DNA of 43,426 nucleotides from Methanobacteriota archaeon (GTDB taxonomy: Archaea; Thermoplasmatota; Poseidoniia; Poseidoniales; Thalassarchaeaceae), in NCBI GenBank assembly GCA_011523055.1, contig WTHQ01000012.1, positions 1 to 43,426 on the forward strand, read 5' to 3'. Below the pieces are notes generated by a model that saw only the letters and a list, made by a program, of their open reading frames with translations, was not told where the DNA came from and ran no database searches. Position 1 is the stretch's first letter. Every line of letters starts with the position of its first letter. Below, in pieces: positions 1-7,292 of the stretch. The position numbers were made by a program, and so were the translations under genes.

Positions 1-2
1 CG

Positions 3-914
3 ACATTTGCCTGCGACATGTACCACTTTCCTGGAAGCATAGGGCCAGTTTTGGATGAGGCGGGAATTAGGGGTATAGTGTGCGGGCCAACCACAACCTG
101 GCCCCCCAACGAGATGGGCTCAGAGGACCTGAGTTCCATGAGAGATTTGGAAAAGCTGCTGTCAGATGGGCCGATAGGTGACGGAAGGGTCGAGTACGGA
201 GTCGCAACCCACGCAGTCTACACCTGCTCGGAGGAGATTCTGATGAGGGGGAGCGACCTTGCGAGGAAATATGATGCTACACTGCATATTCACACTAGTG
301 AAACGCGGGAAGAGGTGGCAAATTGCCACGAAGAAAAGGGAATGTACCCCATTGAATACCTCGATTCAATTGGTTACTTCACAGACAGGACCGTTTGCGC
401 CCACTGCGGTTGGGTGACCAAGAAGGAAATGGGAATCCTCGCATCCAACCAATCCACCTGCGTGCATTGTCCCACGTCAAATCAGAAGCTAGCGTGTGGT
501 GGGACCATGTCATATCCCGCGATGAAGGAAGCCGGGGTGGACGTGCGTCTGGGGACTGACGGGGCTGCGAGCAACAATTCACTTGACCTAAGGAAGGAGG
601 CAAAGGCAGCAAGCATGATACAGAGGCATGATCACTGGGACGCAACGATTCTAGATCCTGTGGAAACTTGGATGCTCGCGACGAAGGATTCTCAGGATTG
701 GGTCTCGTGGGACCTGTCCGACATAAGGATGAGGCCTCTTGGGAGGAATGGCCGTAGGATCCTAGCGAACCTGGTCTATTCAGATGCTAGGTGCATGGAT
801 GTCTTCGTCAGAGGTAAGGCGGTCCGCAGGAACGGTGTGACTCAGACCTTGGATGAGAAGAGGATAGGCACCATGTTAGAGGACGCATCCATTGAGTACT
901 ACCATGATGTCTAA
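3..914 (+). CDS. Amidohydrolase, MTA/SAH deaminase (TrzA/AtzA-like) family, 5'-partial
   Basis: The reading frame is open to the left edge, so the N-terminus, including the first metal-binding H-x-H, lies outside the window. What remains is the C-terminal two thirds of a metal-dependent amidohydrolase. HIHTSET supplies a metal His and the substrate-contacting Glu, AHCGW the next His, HCPTSNQKLACGG a family signature, and LGTDGAASNNSLDL the catalytic Asp. Together these match 5-methylthioadenosine/S-adenosylhomocysteine deaminases and the related TrzA/AtzA group, which deaminate purine nucleosides or hydrolyse N-substituted rings in the cytoplasm. Substrate cannot be fixed from sequence; purine or SAM-cycle salvage is an inference. 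An alpha/beta hydrolase follows after 11 bp and is probably cotranscribed. The internal ATG at 18 is not a credible start because homology continues upstream of it. Confidence 0.85.
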   Translation, partial: TFACDMYHFPGSIGPVLDEAGIRGIVCGPTTTWPPNEMGSEDLSSMRDLEKLLSDGPIGDGRVEYGVATHAVYTCSEEILMRGSDLARKYDATLHIHTSETREEVANCHEEKGMYPIEYLDSIGYFTDRTVCAHCGWVTKKEMGILASNQSTCVHCPTSNQKLACGGTMSYPAMKEAGVDVRLGTDGAASNNSLDLRKEAKAASMIQRHDHWDATILDPVETWMLATKDSQDWVSWDLSDIRMRPLGRNGRRILANLVYSDARCMDVFVRGKAVRRNGVTQTLDEKRIGTMLEDASIEYYHDV

Positions 915-925
915 TCTCTGTTTGG

Positions 926-1801
926 GTGGGCGGAATGGTCGAGCAAGGGGTCGTAAACCGCTACTATCTTCTTCCACGTTGGTTGATATTCTCTGTGAGG
1001 ATGATGAACCTCATCTCAACTAGGCTCACGTTGAGGGTTCTGGAGCACCTATTCTACAAGCCAGTTAGATTCGAGTCGCCGGACAGGGAGTCGAGCTTCA
1101 TCAAGAGGTCGAAAAAAACCGTATTCCAACTAAATCGGTTGGGAGTGGGTATCGGAGTCTACAGGTTGGAGGGCAATGGCGAGAAGGTCCTCCTCGTCCA
1201 CGGTTGGAACGGAAGGGCCAGTCAATTCCACGGCATTGCTCAGGCGTGCCACGACGCGGGTCTTGATGTGACGGCAATTGATCTCCCGGGCCACGGGAGG
1301 TCCGATGACCGTCCCACGGCACTCCCAGAGTTCGTCGAGGCAATATCCGAGATCTCCGCCCATCATGGCCCCTATGACCACATCATTGGCCACTCGATAG
1401 GAGGGATTGCGGTTCTGAACTGCCCCCGACATGGATTGGAGTTCGAAAAAATAGTGACAATCAGCATCCCAGCGATTGAGGTTGTGACCCTTTTCCAGAA
1501 CTTCATCGAGATGTTCGGGCTTCCAAGCGAGAAATACGCAGGCCTCATGATAGATAGGGCCAGCGAGAGGTTCGATGCACGGCCAGGGTCATTTGATCCA
1601 ATCAACGTCTCAGAGGGGCTTGCCTCCAAGGTCATGATAGTCCACTGCAATGATGACATGGATGCGCAGGCGAATGAGTCGGTTCTACTAAGCCAAGCCA
1701 TCGATGGCAGTGAGCTGGTGCTAACCTCAGGACTAGGTCATCGGCGGATTCTGAGAGACGAGGGGGTCATTCGCCAGATAGTGGATTTTCTGAAAGCCTG
1801 A
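926..1801 (+). CDS. Alpha/beta hydrolase fold protein
   Basis: Alpha/beta hydrolase of about 290 aa. VLLVHGWNG is the oxyanion-hole HG region, IDLPGHGRS the usual beta-4/5 turn, and GHSIGG holds the nucleophilic Ser. Near the C-terminus, VHCNDDMD offers the acid and GLGHRR the His, so the catalytic triad looks complete. The first about 60 residues form an aromatic and basic N-terminal extension (RYYLLPRWLIFSV) that may touch the membrane. GTG at 926 opens the frame and ATG at 935 is an alternative. It follows the amidohydrolase by 11 bp on the same strand. It could be an esterase, lipase or thioesterase; no substrate can be read from the sequence. Confidence 0.8.
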   Translation: MGGMVEQGVVNRYYLLPRWLIFSVRMMNLISTRLTLRVLEHLFYKPVRFESPDRESSFIKRSKKTVFQLNRLGVGIGVYRLEGNGEKVLLVHGWNGRASQFHGIAQACHDAGLDVTAIDLPGHGRSDDRPTALPEFVEAISEISAHHGPYDHIIGHSIGGIAVLNCPRHGLEFEKIVTISIPAIEVVTLFQNFIEMFGLPSEKYAGLMIDRASERFDARPGSFDPINVSEGLASKVMIVHCNDDMDAQANESVLLSQAIDGSELVLTSGLGHRRILRDEGVIRQIVDFLKA

Positions 1802-1807
1802 TTAGGA

Positions 1808-2626
1808 TCAAAACATAGAGGCAAACAGCATGAATAGGAGGAAAGCGCCTGCAATAGCTATCCCTACGAAGGAGATTATGCCATAGGCGAATGCCCTACG
1901 TTTTGTCATGAATCCCCAAACAATTCCGCCGACAGCCACCAGAGGCCACATCAGGCAGGTCAAAATCGGGAGGATCTCGCTTCCGTAATCCTCCCCATAA
2001 TGGGAAAGGAATAGGTAGTCGACCTCTGCCTCTGTGGCTATTAGCATGCGGTCTTGGTCAAAGGACCATAGGACTGTCGTGCCTTCGAACTCATCGCTGA
2101 AAAAGTAAACAAAGGCCGGTTCAAACCAAGTATACTCTTCATTTTCATCAAAAAGGCAACAGTACGAGGGTTCGTCCGAAGACATCTCCCCGTACCAGTT
2201 AGGGGAGTCAACATTTACTTGCCAATAGTCATAATCATCATGTGCATACTCGAAGGCCGGCTGTGTATTGAGCGAGTACAAATTGAGGACTTCGCCATCT
2301 ATCCTGATTTCGCCTATGTCCTCATAGGTATCTGAGTCAAAGGAGGACCAGTTGTAATCGGGCGATGGAAGGGCTAAAGATATCGAGAATAGGACTACTG
2401 GCATACCAATAATCCCAACGAGGAACCACCCTATGTTTGCTAGTCCAGAAGATTGGTCACGCCCGACATCACCCCATACATCTGTGGAAAATGTTTGGGA
2501 TATTGGGTTGACGCCCCCCTCCAAGGTATTTTTTGTGCTTGTGGGTATTTTGACGCTTTTGGGAACGCTCTCATTTAGGTCAGTTTGACCCGTGCCCTTC
2601 CACCATTCATCTTCCACAAAAGCCAC
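1808..2626 (-). CDS. Hypothetical membrane protein with acidic extracytoplasmic domain
   Basis: I do not recognise a family. About 65 hydrophilic residues are followed by a transmembrane helix (around 67-85), then an acidic, aromatic region of about 110 residues rich in Asp, Tyr and Trp (YAHDDYDYW, SDEPSYCCLFDENEEY), and two C-terminal transmembrane helices (around 217-272). The acidic middle is probably extracytoplasmic. It is transcribed away from the AK6-like gene and converges on the hydrolase gene with a 6-bp gap. The GTG at 2626 has an AT-rich TATA-like stretch (minus strand, 2652-2644) at a distance fitting a leaderless start. A GTG at 2617, preceded by AGGTGG, is the alternative. Confidence 0.6.
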   Translation of the reverse strand: MAFVEDEWWKGTGQTDLNESVPKSVKIPTSTKNTLEGGVNPISQTFSTDVWGDVGRDQSSGLANIGWFLVGIIGMPVVLFSISLALPSPDYNWSSFDSDTYEDIGEIRIDGEVLNLYSLNTQPAFEYAHDDYDYWQVNVDSPNWYGEMSSDEPSYCCLFDENEEYTWFEPAFVYFFSDEFEGTTVLWSFDQDRMLIATEAEVDYLFLSHYGEDYGSEILPILTCLMWPLVAVGGIVWGFMTKRRAFAYGIISFVGIAIAGAFLLFMLFASMF

Positions 2627-2751
2627 CTAACAGTTTGTCTCTGTTATGCTTCGATCGGCCAGACATCAAAAATCCAACGACGAAGATGGAGGTTGGTGCC
2701 CCAAAGAACTACTCGGAGTGGTCGCTTAGTGAGGCAGTAATTGTTGCATTT

Positions 2752-2760
2752 CCTTTTAAG
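2752..2760 (+). promoter_or_regulatory. TATA-box-like promoter element for the AK6-like kinase gene
   Basis: CCTTTTAAG lies centred about 26 nt before the GTG at 2783, the TATA-to-start distance in archaea. It fits a leaderless transcript starting at or beside the GTG and argues against the TTG at 2741, which would lie upstream of the promoter. Confidence 0.55.
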
Positions 2761-2782
2761 ATGCCAGACTGCCCGGGTAACT

Positions 2783-3316
2783 GTGAGGATTGGTCTTACA
2801 GGGACGCCCGGCGTTGGTAAGACCACCGTTGCCTCCATTCTATCTGAGCATTTCACCATCATCGACCTCGTGGAACTGGCAGAAGAAAGGGGCTTCCTAG
2901 GGCCTACTAGTGCTGAGTTCGAAGCCAGGGAGGTAGACATTGAAGCCTTGTCATCGGCATTGGCTCATGAATGGAATGGGCCTCCTGAGAAAATCACCAT
3001 AATCGAGGGGCACCTATCCCACTACCTCCCTTGTGACATGGTTATAGTGCTTAGATGTGAGCCCAAGACGCTCAGATCTCGTTTATCCAAGAGGAACTAT
3101 CCTGATTGGAAGATCACTGACAACGTGGAGTGGGAGCTTATGGGTGGCCCTTGGAACGAATCGGACTCCAGTGGCACACCATGGATTGAGTTTGACACCA
3201 CTGACGAAATAGCGTCGAAGATCAGCGATCGAATCATAAAAACGATCGAGAGGGGGGCGAAAGGTACCGAATCTTCATCCGTGTTGGATTGGGCCGAGGA
3301 ATTCGGTGATCTCTGA
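2783..3316 (+). CDS. AK6/Fap7-like adenylate kinase-type P-loop nucleotide kinase
   Basis: From the GTG at 2783 the protein begins with RIGLTGTPGVGKTTVAS, the Walker A loop of the archaeal AK6/Fap7 family, and has about 177 residues, the usual family size. IIEGHLSHYLPCDMVIVL is the conserved central strand and turn. LRSRLSKRNYP matches the family's LxxRLxxRxY segment. Fap7/AK6 proteins are small NMP-kinase-fold enzymes linked to adenylate kinase activity and, in eukaryotes and archaea, to late 18S/16S rRNA maturation. The frame extends upstream to a TTG at 2741, but the promoter and homology favour 2783. The stop overlaps the next start by one base (TGATG), so it is probably translationally coupled to the phosphatidyltransferase. 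A ribosome role is inferred from the family. Confidence 0.85.
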   Translation: MRIGLTGTPGVGKTTVASILSEHFTIIDLVELAEERGFLGPTSAEFEAREVDIEALSSALAHEWNGPPEKITIIEGHLSHYLPCDMVIVLRCEPKTLRSRLSKRNYPDWKITDNVEWELMGGPWNESDSSGTPWIEFDTTDEIASKISDRIIKTIERGAKGTESSSVLDWAEEFGDL

Positions 3317-4005
3317 TGTTCGAACGTCTTAGAGAAAAATGGTCGAGTATGACTCGGCCCCTTATTATGGTACTAGGCGATATGGATCCCAATTTATTGA
3401 CATGGTCGAGTTTGATCATTTCCTTTGTTTCGTTTTGGATGATTTCAGTGGCCACAATGGATGAACAAGGTGCTGTGTTGATTCTCGGCTCGATACTGAT
3501 GATTGGACTGGCGGGGGTTCTGGACGCACTCGACGGGGATCTCGCTCGACACCAGGGTACTGCAGGGCCCTATGGAGACTTCCTGGATCATACTATCGAT
3601 CGTGTGGTCGACATTGGGATAATCATCGCCATCGGCTTCAACGTTGATTTCGGTGTCGGAGCGTCTCTCGGACTGGGGGCAGCACTCCTCACTCTCATGG
3701 GGTCTTACATGGGCACCCAAGCTCAATCCGTGGGTCTTGGTAGAATATATGGAGGGTTCTCGAGGGCGGATAGAATGGTTCTAACTCTGATTGGATTGTC
3801 TCTTGCAGGCCTTGATGCAGCCGGGGTTTTGTCCTTCTCAATAACCCTGCCAGGAGATCTTGGCAGATATGCCATGTTGGGGCTTGACAGCCTGAATGGC
3901 TTTGGCCTCGTTGTTGTGTTTTCCGCATATGGAGGTTTGTACACGTTTATCTCTAGATTCTATTCGGCGAGAAAGATGCTGATTGGATCAATTCCAGAAA
4001 GCTGA
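3316..4005 (+). CDS. CDP-alcohol phosphatidyltransferase
   Basis: Integral membrane enzyme of 229 aa with the complete CDP-alcohol phosphatidyltransferase signature D-x2-D-G-x2-A-R-x8-G-x3-D-x3-D: DALDGDLARHQG continuing into GDFLDHTIDR (about residues 72-98). The aspartates bind the metal and CDP-linked substrate. About six transmembrane helices are apparent. In archaea, members join CDP-archaeol to serine, glycerol phosphate or inositol phosphate during polar lipid synthesis. The head group cannot be decided here; archaetidylglycerol- or archaetidylinositol-phosphate synthase are both possible. It starts within the stop codon of the AK6-like gene. Its 3' end overlaps the convergent small membrane-protein gene by 18 bp. 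Confidence 0.88.
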   Translation: MFERLREKWSSMTRPLIMVLGDMDPNLLTWSSLIISFVSFWMISVATMDEQGAVLILGSILMIGLAGVLDALDGDLARHQGTAGPYGDFLDHTIDRVVDIGIIIAIGFNVDFGVGASLGLGAALLTLMGSYMGTQAQSVGLGRIYGGFSRADRMVLTLIGLSLAGLDAAGVLSFSITLPGDLGRYAMLGLDSLNGFGLVVVFSAYGGLYTFISRFYSARKMLIGSIPES

Positions 4006-4377
4006 GTCCTCCCATGGCAAGCCAACTGCGATCCCCACGATCTCAAGTACGACGTAGTTCCATGCAAGATAGAAAAGTATGGTGATGGTAAACGTAGCTA
4101 GCGTCGTGTTGATCACTCTCCTTCTCTCTCTCGTTACGTCGTCGAATGTACAGATCCCCTTTGACCTGAAGAATAGAACTAAGCCCCACGTGAGCATGGC
4201 AGCTGAGACGCCATAGAGAGCCCATCTTACCCAAGAGTAGTACAGATTGTTCGATAATTGGTCGGCCGCAATAATTGCGGAGCTACCGGCAAAAAGGACC
4301 CATATCACTGATGGTAGGCAACACATCGATGCTAGGATTGCAGAACCCCCAATCCACCCTCTCAAACTATTCGGCAC
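3988..4377 (-). CDS. Small integral membrane protein (weak MerT/MerC-like character)
   Basis: A 129-aa protein with about four predicted transmembrane helices. A CC pair sits in the first helix (SMCCLPSVIWVLF). A short basic cytoplasmic loop (DDVTRERRR) precedes the last helix. A vicinal cysteine pair in the first helix recalls mercuric or other metal transporters of the MerT/MerC kind, but the similarity is only by eye and no second cysteine pair is present, so function is unassigned. The GTG at 4377 follows a TATA box on the minus strand at a leaderless distance. The gene converges on the phosphatidyltransferase with overlapping ends. Confidence 0.6.
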   Translation of the reverse strand: MPNSLRGWIGGSAILASMCCLPSVIWVLFAGSSAIIAADQLSNNLYYSWVRWALYGVSAAMLTWGLVLFFRSKGICTFDDVTRERRRVINTTLATFTITILFYLAWNYVVLEIVGIAVGLPWEDSAFWN

Positions 4378-4400
4378 AGGAAGTTTGTCTGCCCCTTCGA

Positions 4401-4410
4401 TATTTATACA
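4401..4410 (-). promoter_or_regulatory. TATA box of the small membrane-protein gene
   Basis: Read on the minus strand this is TGTATAAATA, the best TATA box in the window. Its core is about 28 nt before the GTG at 4377, which fits a leaderless or nearly leaderless mRNA. Confidence 0.6.
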
Positions 4411-4490
4411 AGTGTTGAGTAGTCATGGTACTCGGTTGGGGACGGTACCATTGCGTAACATGTTAATTGGAATGAGAATTGAGGGGAATC

Positions 4491-4499
4491 GTTATGCTT
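4491..4499 (+). promoter_or_regulatory. TATA-like element upstream of ftsZ
   Basis: GTTATGCTT is centred about 27 nt before the GTG at 4522. The spacing fits leaderless initiation and supports the 372-aa start for FtsZ. Confidence 0.45.
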
Positions 4500-4521
4500 C
4501 TCGCAACACGCAGCAAATAAC

Positions 4522-5640
4522 GTGAGGCATCTCGTCGACAAAATATCTGAGCAAGAGCCCTCGTCTGCTGGAGCTCCCCAAGACAGAGGTTCCAATGACG
4601 AGGACCTGGAGAAGTTGTTGGAAACCCTTCAACCAAACATTAGCGTATTCGGTTGTGGGGGGTGCGGTTCAAACACAATCGCTAGACTGAGTTCTGAAGG
4701 ATTGTTCGACAGAGAGAAAGTACGTGGTTTGGCAATCAACACCGATGCTCAGCACTTGCTGAGGGCCAATGTCGACGAAAAAATGCTGATTGGAAGGACC
4801 GCGAGAGGAAGAGGGGCTGGGGGAGATCCCGAGAAAGGAGAGCAGGCCGCATTTGAGTCGGAATCGATGCTAACCAGAGAGGTCGAGGGCTGTGACCTTG
4901 CATTCATCACAGCAGGCCTAGGTGGAGGGACTGGCACAGGATCCGCACACGTGCTCGCGAGGCTTTGCAAATCCGTCGGAGCATTGACAATAGCGATCGT
5001 GACGTACCCATTCTCTTCAGAGGGCTCTACAAGAAAGCAAAATGCAGATTGGGGCCTTGAGAGGCTTACAGAGGTATGTGACACGGTCATAGTGCTCCCA
5101 AACGAGAAGTTGTTGTCTGTTGAGGGGGTGCGAGATCTACCGCTTGATGCTGCATTCAGGGTGGCAGACGAGATTCTGCATCAGAGCATCAGGGGGGTTT
5201 CGGACATGATCGCAAAGGAAGGGATAGTTAACCTGGACTTCGAGGACCTACGCTCAGTCATGATGAACGGTGGCGGGGTAGCAATGATTGGGCATGGGGA
5301 GGCTACTGGCGGAGATCGAATTAGAGTCGCAACCGAGGAAGCCCTCTCGTCTCCACTTCTGGAGATAGATGTAAGCGACGCTAAGGGGGCACTCATCAAC
5401 GTCGTGGGTGGAAGTGACCTAACCCTAGGAGAGGCCGAAGAGTGTGCGAAGATAATCGGCAAGAGGATAGATCCTCACGCCAGAATCATCTGGGGCGCAA
5501 CTACCGAGGCATCCGAACAGGATGGCTATGTGAGGGTGCTTGTGGTCCTGACTGGGGTGCGTAGCGAGCAGATCCACGGATCAAGGAGAAGGTCTGATCT
5601 GGCCGATGCCAGAGCGAGGTCGATCCAGTTCATTGGTTAA
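4522..5640 (+). CDS. ftsZ: Cell division GTPase FtsZ
   Basis: FtsZ of 372 aa, the tubulin-like GTPase that polymerises into the division ring at midcell. Signatures in order are VFGCGGCGSNT (nucleotide-binding G1 loop), NTDAQHL (typical of true FtsZ rather than CetZ), GLGGGTGTGSA (tubulin/FtsZ signature, about residues 131-142), NLDFEDLRSVM (T7 loop with the catalytic NxDxxD acids) and GGVAMIGHGEATG. About 35 polar residues precede the fold. The GTG at 4522 is supported by a TATA-like box 27 nt upstream. It heads the cluster ftsZ-secE-spt5-L11-L1-L10-L12, a gene order familiar in Euryarchaeota. A separate promoter seems to sit between it and secE. Confidence 0.95.
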   Translation: MRHLVDKISEQEPSSAGAPQDRGSNDEDLEKLLETLQPNISVFGCGGCGSNTIARLSSEGLFDREKVRGLAINTDAQHLLRANVDEKMLIGRTARGRGAGGDPEKGEQAAFESESMLTREVEGCDLAFITAGLGGGTGTGSAHVLARLCKSVGALTIAIVTYPFSSEGSTRKQNADWGLERLTEVCDTVIVLPNEKLLSVEGVRDLPLDAAFRVADEILHQSIRGVSDMIAKEGIVNLDFEDLRSVMMNGGGVAMIGHGEATGGDRIRVATEEALSSPLLEIDVSDAKGALINVVGGSDLTLGEAEECAKIIGKRIDPHARIIWGATTEASEQDGYVRVLVVLTGVRSEQIHGSRRRSDLADARARSIQFIG

Positions 5641-5665
5641 TGTTCCGTGAAGGTAAAGTCGGCGT

Positions 5666-5675
5666 GCTTAAATGG
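5666..5675 (+). promoter_or_regulatory. Putative promoter (TATA-like) upstream of secE
   Basis: GCTTAAATGG is centred about 43 nt before the ATG at 5713. It predicts transcription from about 5695 and a short leader that still contains the Shine-Dalgarno-like GAGGTG at 5701. Because it lies inside the longer open frame starting at 5647, it argues for 5713 as the start. Confidence 0.4.
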
Positions 5676-5712
5676 ACTCCAACGATCGGCGGCTTCACCC
5701 GAGGTGTTAGCG

Positions 5713-5979
5713 ATGGCCATCGAGACCAGTCAAAGAGGACCAATAGAGGCTCGTGTTCAATCATGGCAGGATGAAATCGAGGGACGCGTTAGAAGGCTTC
5801 AGACTGGATCTACAGCTAGAATCTTGAAGATGGCGAAGAAGCCATCCAAGATGGAATTCAGGCAGACTGTGATCGTCTGTGGAATCGGGATGTTCGTTCT
5901 CGGAGCGATTGGATTCGTCGTTCTGGCGCTCATGGACAACGCTTTACCGTCCTTCTTTGGATGGTTAACTGGGTCATGA
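5713..5979 (+). CDS. secE: Protein translocase subunit SecE (Sec61 gamma)
   Basis: Small single-span membrane protein of 88 aa from the ATG at 5713, which follows GAGGTG with a 6-7 nt spacer. The charged amphipathic stretch MAKKPSKMEFRQ leads into one C-terminal transmembrane helix (VIVCGIGMFVLGAIGFVVL), the layout of archaeal SecE/Sec61 gamma. SecE clamps the SecY channel in the membrane and is required for protein export. The hydrophilic N-terminal part is longer than in the roughly 60-aa archaeal forms. Position directly before spt5 repeats the conserved secE-nusG/spt5 neighbourhood, which is the strongest support because the sequence itself is short and divergent. A longer frame opens at 5647 but contains the putative promoter. 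Confidence 0.85.
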   Translation: MAIETSQRGPIEARVQSWQDEIEGRVRRLQTGSTARILKMAKKPSKMEFRQTVIVCGIGMFVLGAIGFVVLALMDNALPSFFGWLTGS

Positions 5980-5995
5980 ATTAGGTGGAATTCAC

Positions 5996-6880
5996 ATGTC
6001 AGAAGCATTTGTTGCCTTCGTTAGGTCAGAAGATAAAGTACTCTTGATGCAGAGATCCGATGAAATTGGGGATCTCCCTGGTGCATGGGATGGAATATAC
6101 GGCGCAGGTGACCCGGAAGACATAGATGCAGTCGCTGCAAGAGTATCAGAATGCACTGGCATTGATGCTGAATCCCTAACATATGTGAGATCGGGGGGTG
6201 CACGTGGCATAGCGTTTGGGAAGACATCAACCTCTCCAGCTCGGCTTGTCGAGGTGACTCCGCTACTCTTCTTGGGCGAGAAAACCGATGTCGCACCAAA
6301 TACCATTTACAAGAACTGTGAATGGATTGATCCGGGTAGAATCAGTGAGAAGGAATACTCGATGCCACGACTTAGCGAGTTATACGGCGATGTGGCTTCC
6401 TTTCTCTATATACTCAAAACCTCGATAGGACAAGAGCAGAATGTTGCCAAGGAGATAAGGGCTAGGCTATCAGGAACCGGATCCCTGGAGGACATCCAAG
6501 ACGAGATCTTCAGTGTTCTTCAGCCCCAGCACATGAAGGGGTATGTCTTTGTCGAGGCATCGGCAAAGCACCACGTTGAGAAGGTCATTGGCAGGACAGG
6601 CATGAGCACGACTCCCATGAAGAACTGCAGGAAGGTACTCGACGGAGAGTCTCCGCTAGAGGATGTGCTGCCGTACCTCGAGCCCAAGGCCGCTACTGCT
6701 GGAATAGAGGAGGGGTGCATTGTTGAGATTACCGGTGGGGCCTTCAGAGGCCAGTCCGCACGAGTTGTCAGGGTCACAGAATCTAAGGAAGAGGTCACTG
6801 TTGAGCTCTATGAAGCGCTAGTGCCAGTGGCCCTGACGGTCAGGGCTGACCAAGTAAGAGTGACCCAGCGAGTGGAGTAA
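5996..6880 (+). CDS. spt5: Transcription elongation factor Spt5 with N-terminal degenerate Nudix domain
   Basis: A 294-aa fusion. Residues about 135-290 are archaeal Spt5 (NusG homologue): an NGN domain (FLYILKTSIGQEQNVAKEI, then MKGYVFVEA) and a KOW domain (EEGCIVEITGGAFRGQSARV). Spt5 binds the RNA polymerase clamp with Spt4, aids processivity and couples transcription to translation. Residues 1-130 look like a Nudix fold: KVLLMQRSDEIGDLPGAWDG, a shortened Nudix box at 36-56, and later WIDPGRISE. The box is degenerate: the RE of REUxEE reads AR, only one following Glu remains, and the spacing is two residues short, so hydrolase activity is doubtful. Typical archaeal Spt5 has about 150 aa. 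The ATG at 5996 has AGGTGG at good spacing. An in-frame GTG at 6392 could in principle give Spt5 alone. It lies 16 bp after secE. Confidence 0.9.
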   Translation: MSEAFVAFVRSEDKVLLMQRSDEIGDLPGAWDGIYGAGDPEDIDAVAARVSECTGIDAESLTYVRSGGARGIAFGKTSTSPARLVEVTPLLFLGEKTDVAPNTIYKNCEWIDPGRISEKEYSMPRLSELYGDVASFLYILKTSIGQEQNVAKEIRARLSGTGSLEDIQDEIFSVLQPQHMKGYVFVEASAKHHVEKVIGRTGMSTTPMKNCRKVLDGESPLEDVLPYLEPKAATAGIEEGCIVEITGGAFRGQSARVVRVTESKEEVTVELYEALVPVALTVRADQVRVTQRVE

Positions 6881-6954
6881 CTGGGCGATTGGCATTTGCA
6901 TCACAGTCATAAGGGAAAAGCAGGTCGGCCGGTTCCGCGACAAGGTGTTTGGTG

Positions 6955-7233
6955 ATGTCAGCCCGCAACGAAACTCCTCATCTGATCCTGCAAGAACTTG
7001 GTCAGAAGAAGTGCAACGGTGATGTCGAAAGCGCCACTGAAAACATCACGATAGAGCAGATCAAGTCTGTTGTCAATAAGCAGAAATCAAAACTGACGGG
7101 ATCGGACATGTCTGCGATGTGCAGGGAAGTAATGGGCACATGCGTCGCAATGAGGATTAAAGTCGAAGGACTTGATGCCAGAGAGGCCATCAAAGCAACT
7201 AAGGAAGGGAGATTTGACGATCAATTTGCATAA
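6955..7233 (+). CDS. rpl11: Ribosomal protein L11 (uL11), C-terminal domain only
   Basis: A 92-aa protein that matches only the C-terminal RNA-binding half of uL11: TPHLILQELGQKK corresponds to the PPTSxLIKKELG segment, ITIEQIKSVV to LTLEQVIEIA, and DMSAMCREVMGTCVAMRIKV to the helix that contacts the GTPase-centre rRNA. The N-terminal domain (normally about 70 residues with the GPPLGPALG-type proline-rich motif) is absent. There is no room for it, since spt5 ends 74 bp upstream and the L11 frame has a stop at 6910. The ATG at 6955 follows AAGGTG with a 7-nt spacer. The place between spt5 and L1 is the canonical one. Full-length archaeal L11 has about 160 aa. Confidence 0.85.
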   Translation: MSARNETPHLILQELGQKKCNGDVESATENITIEQIKSVVNKQKSKLTGSDMSAMCREVMGTCVAMRIKVEGLDAREAIKATKEGRFDDQFA

Positions 7234-7292
7234 ATGAAGCGCACGAATTGCGGGAGAGGCGAGCCTCGTGGACCGCAGAGGTGAGGAATAAG

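Noticed and set aside
2635-2820. 61-aa plus-strand frame in the 2627-2782 gap
   Set aside because: It overlaps the AK6-like P-loop region in another frame and shows no conserved features; the gap is better explained by divergent promoters.
6881-6954. A frameshifted L11 N-terminal domain
   Set aside because: Only 74 bp separate spt5 and L11. The L11 frame has a stop at 6910, and about 210 bp would be needed for the missing domain.
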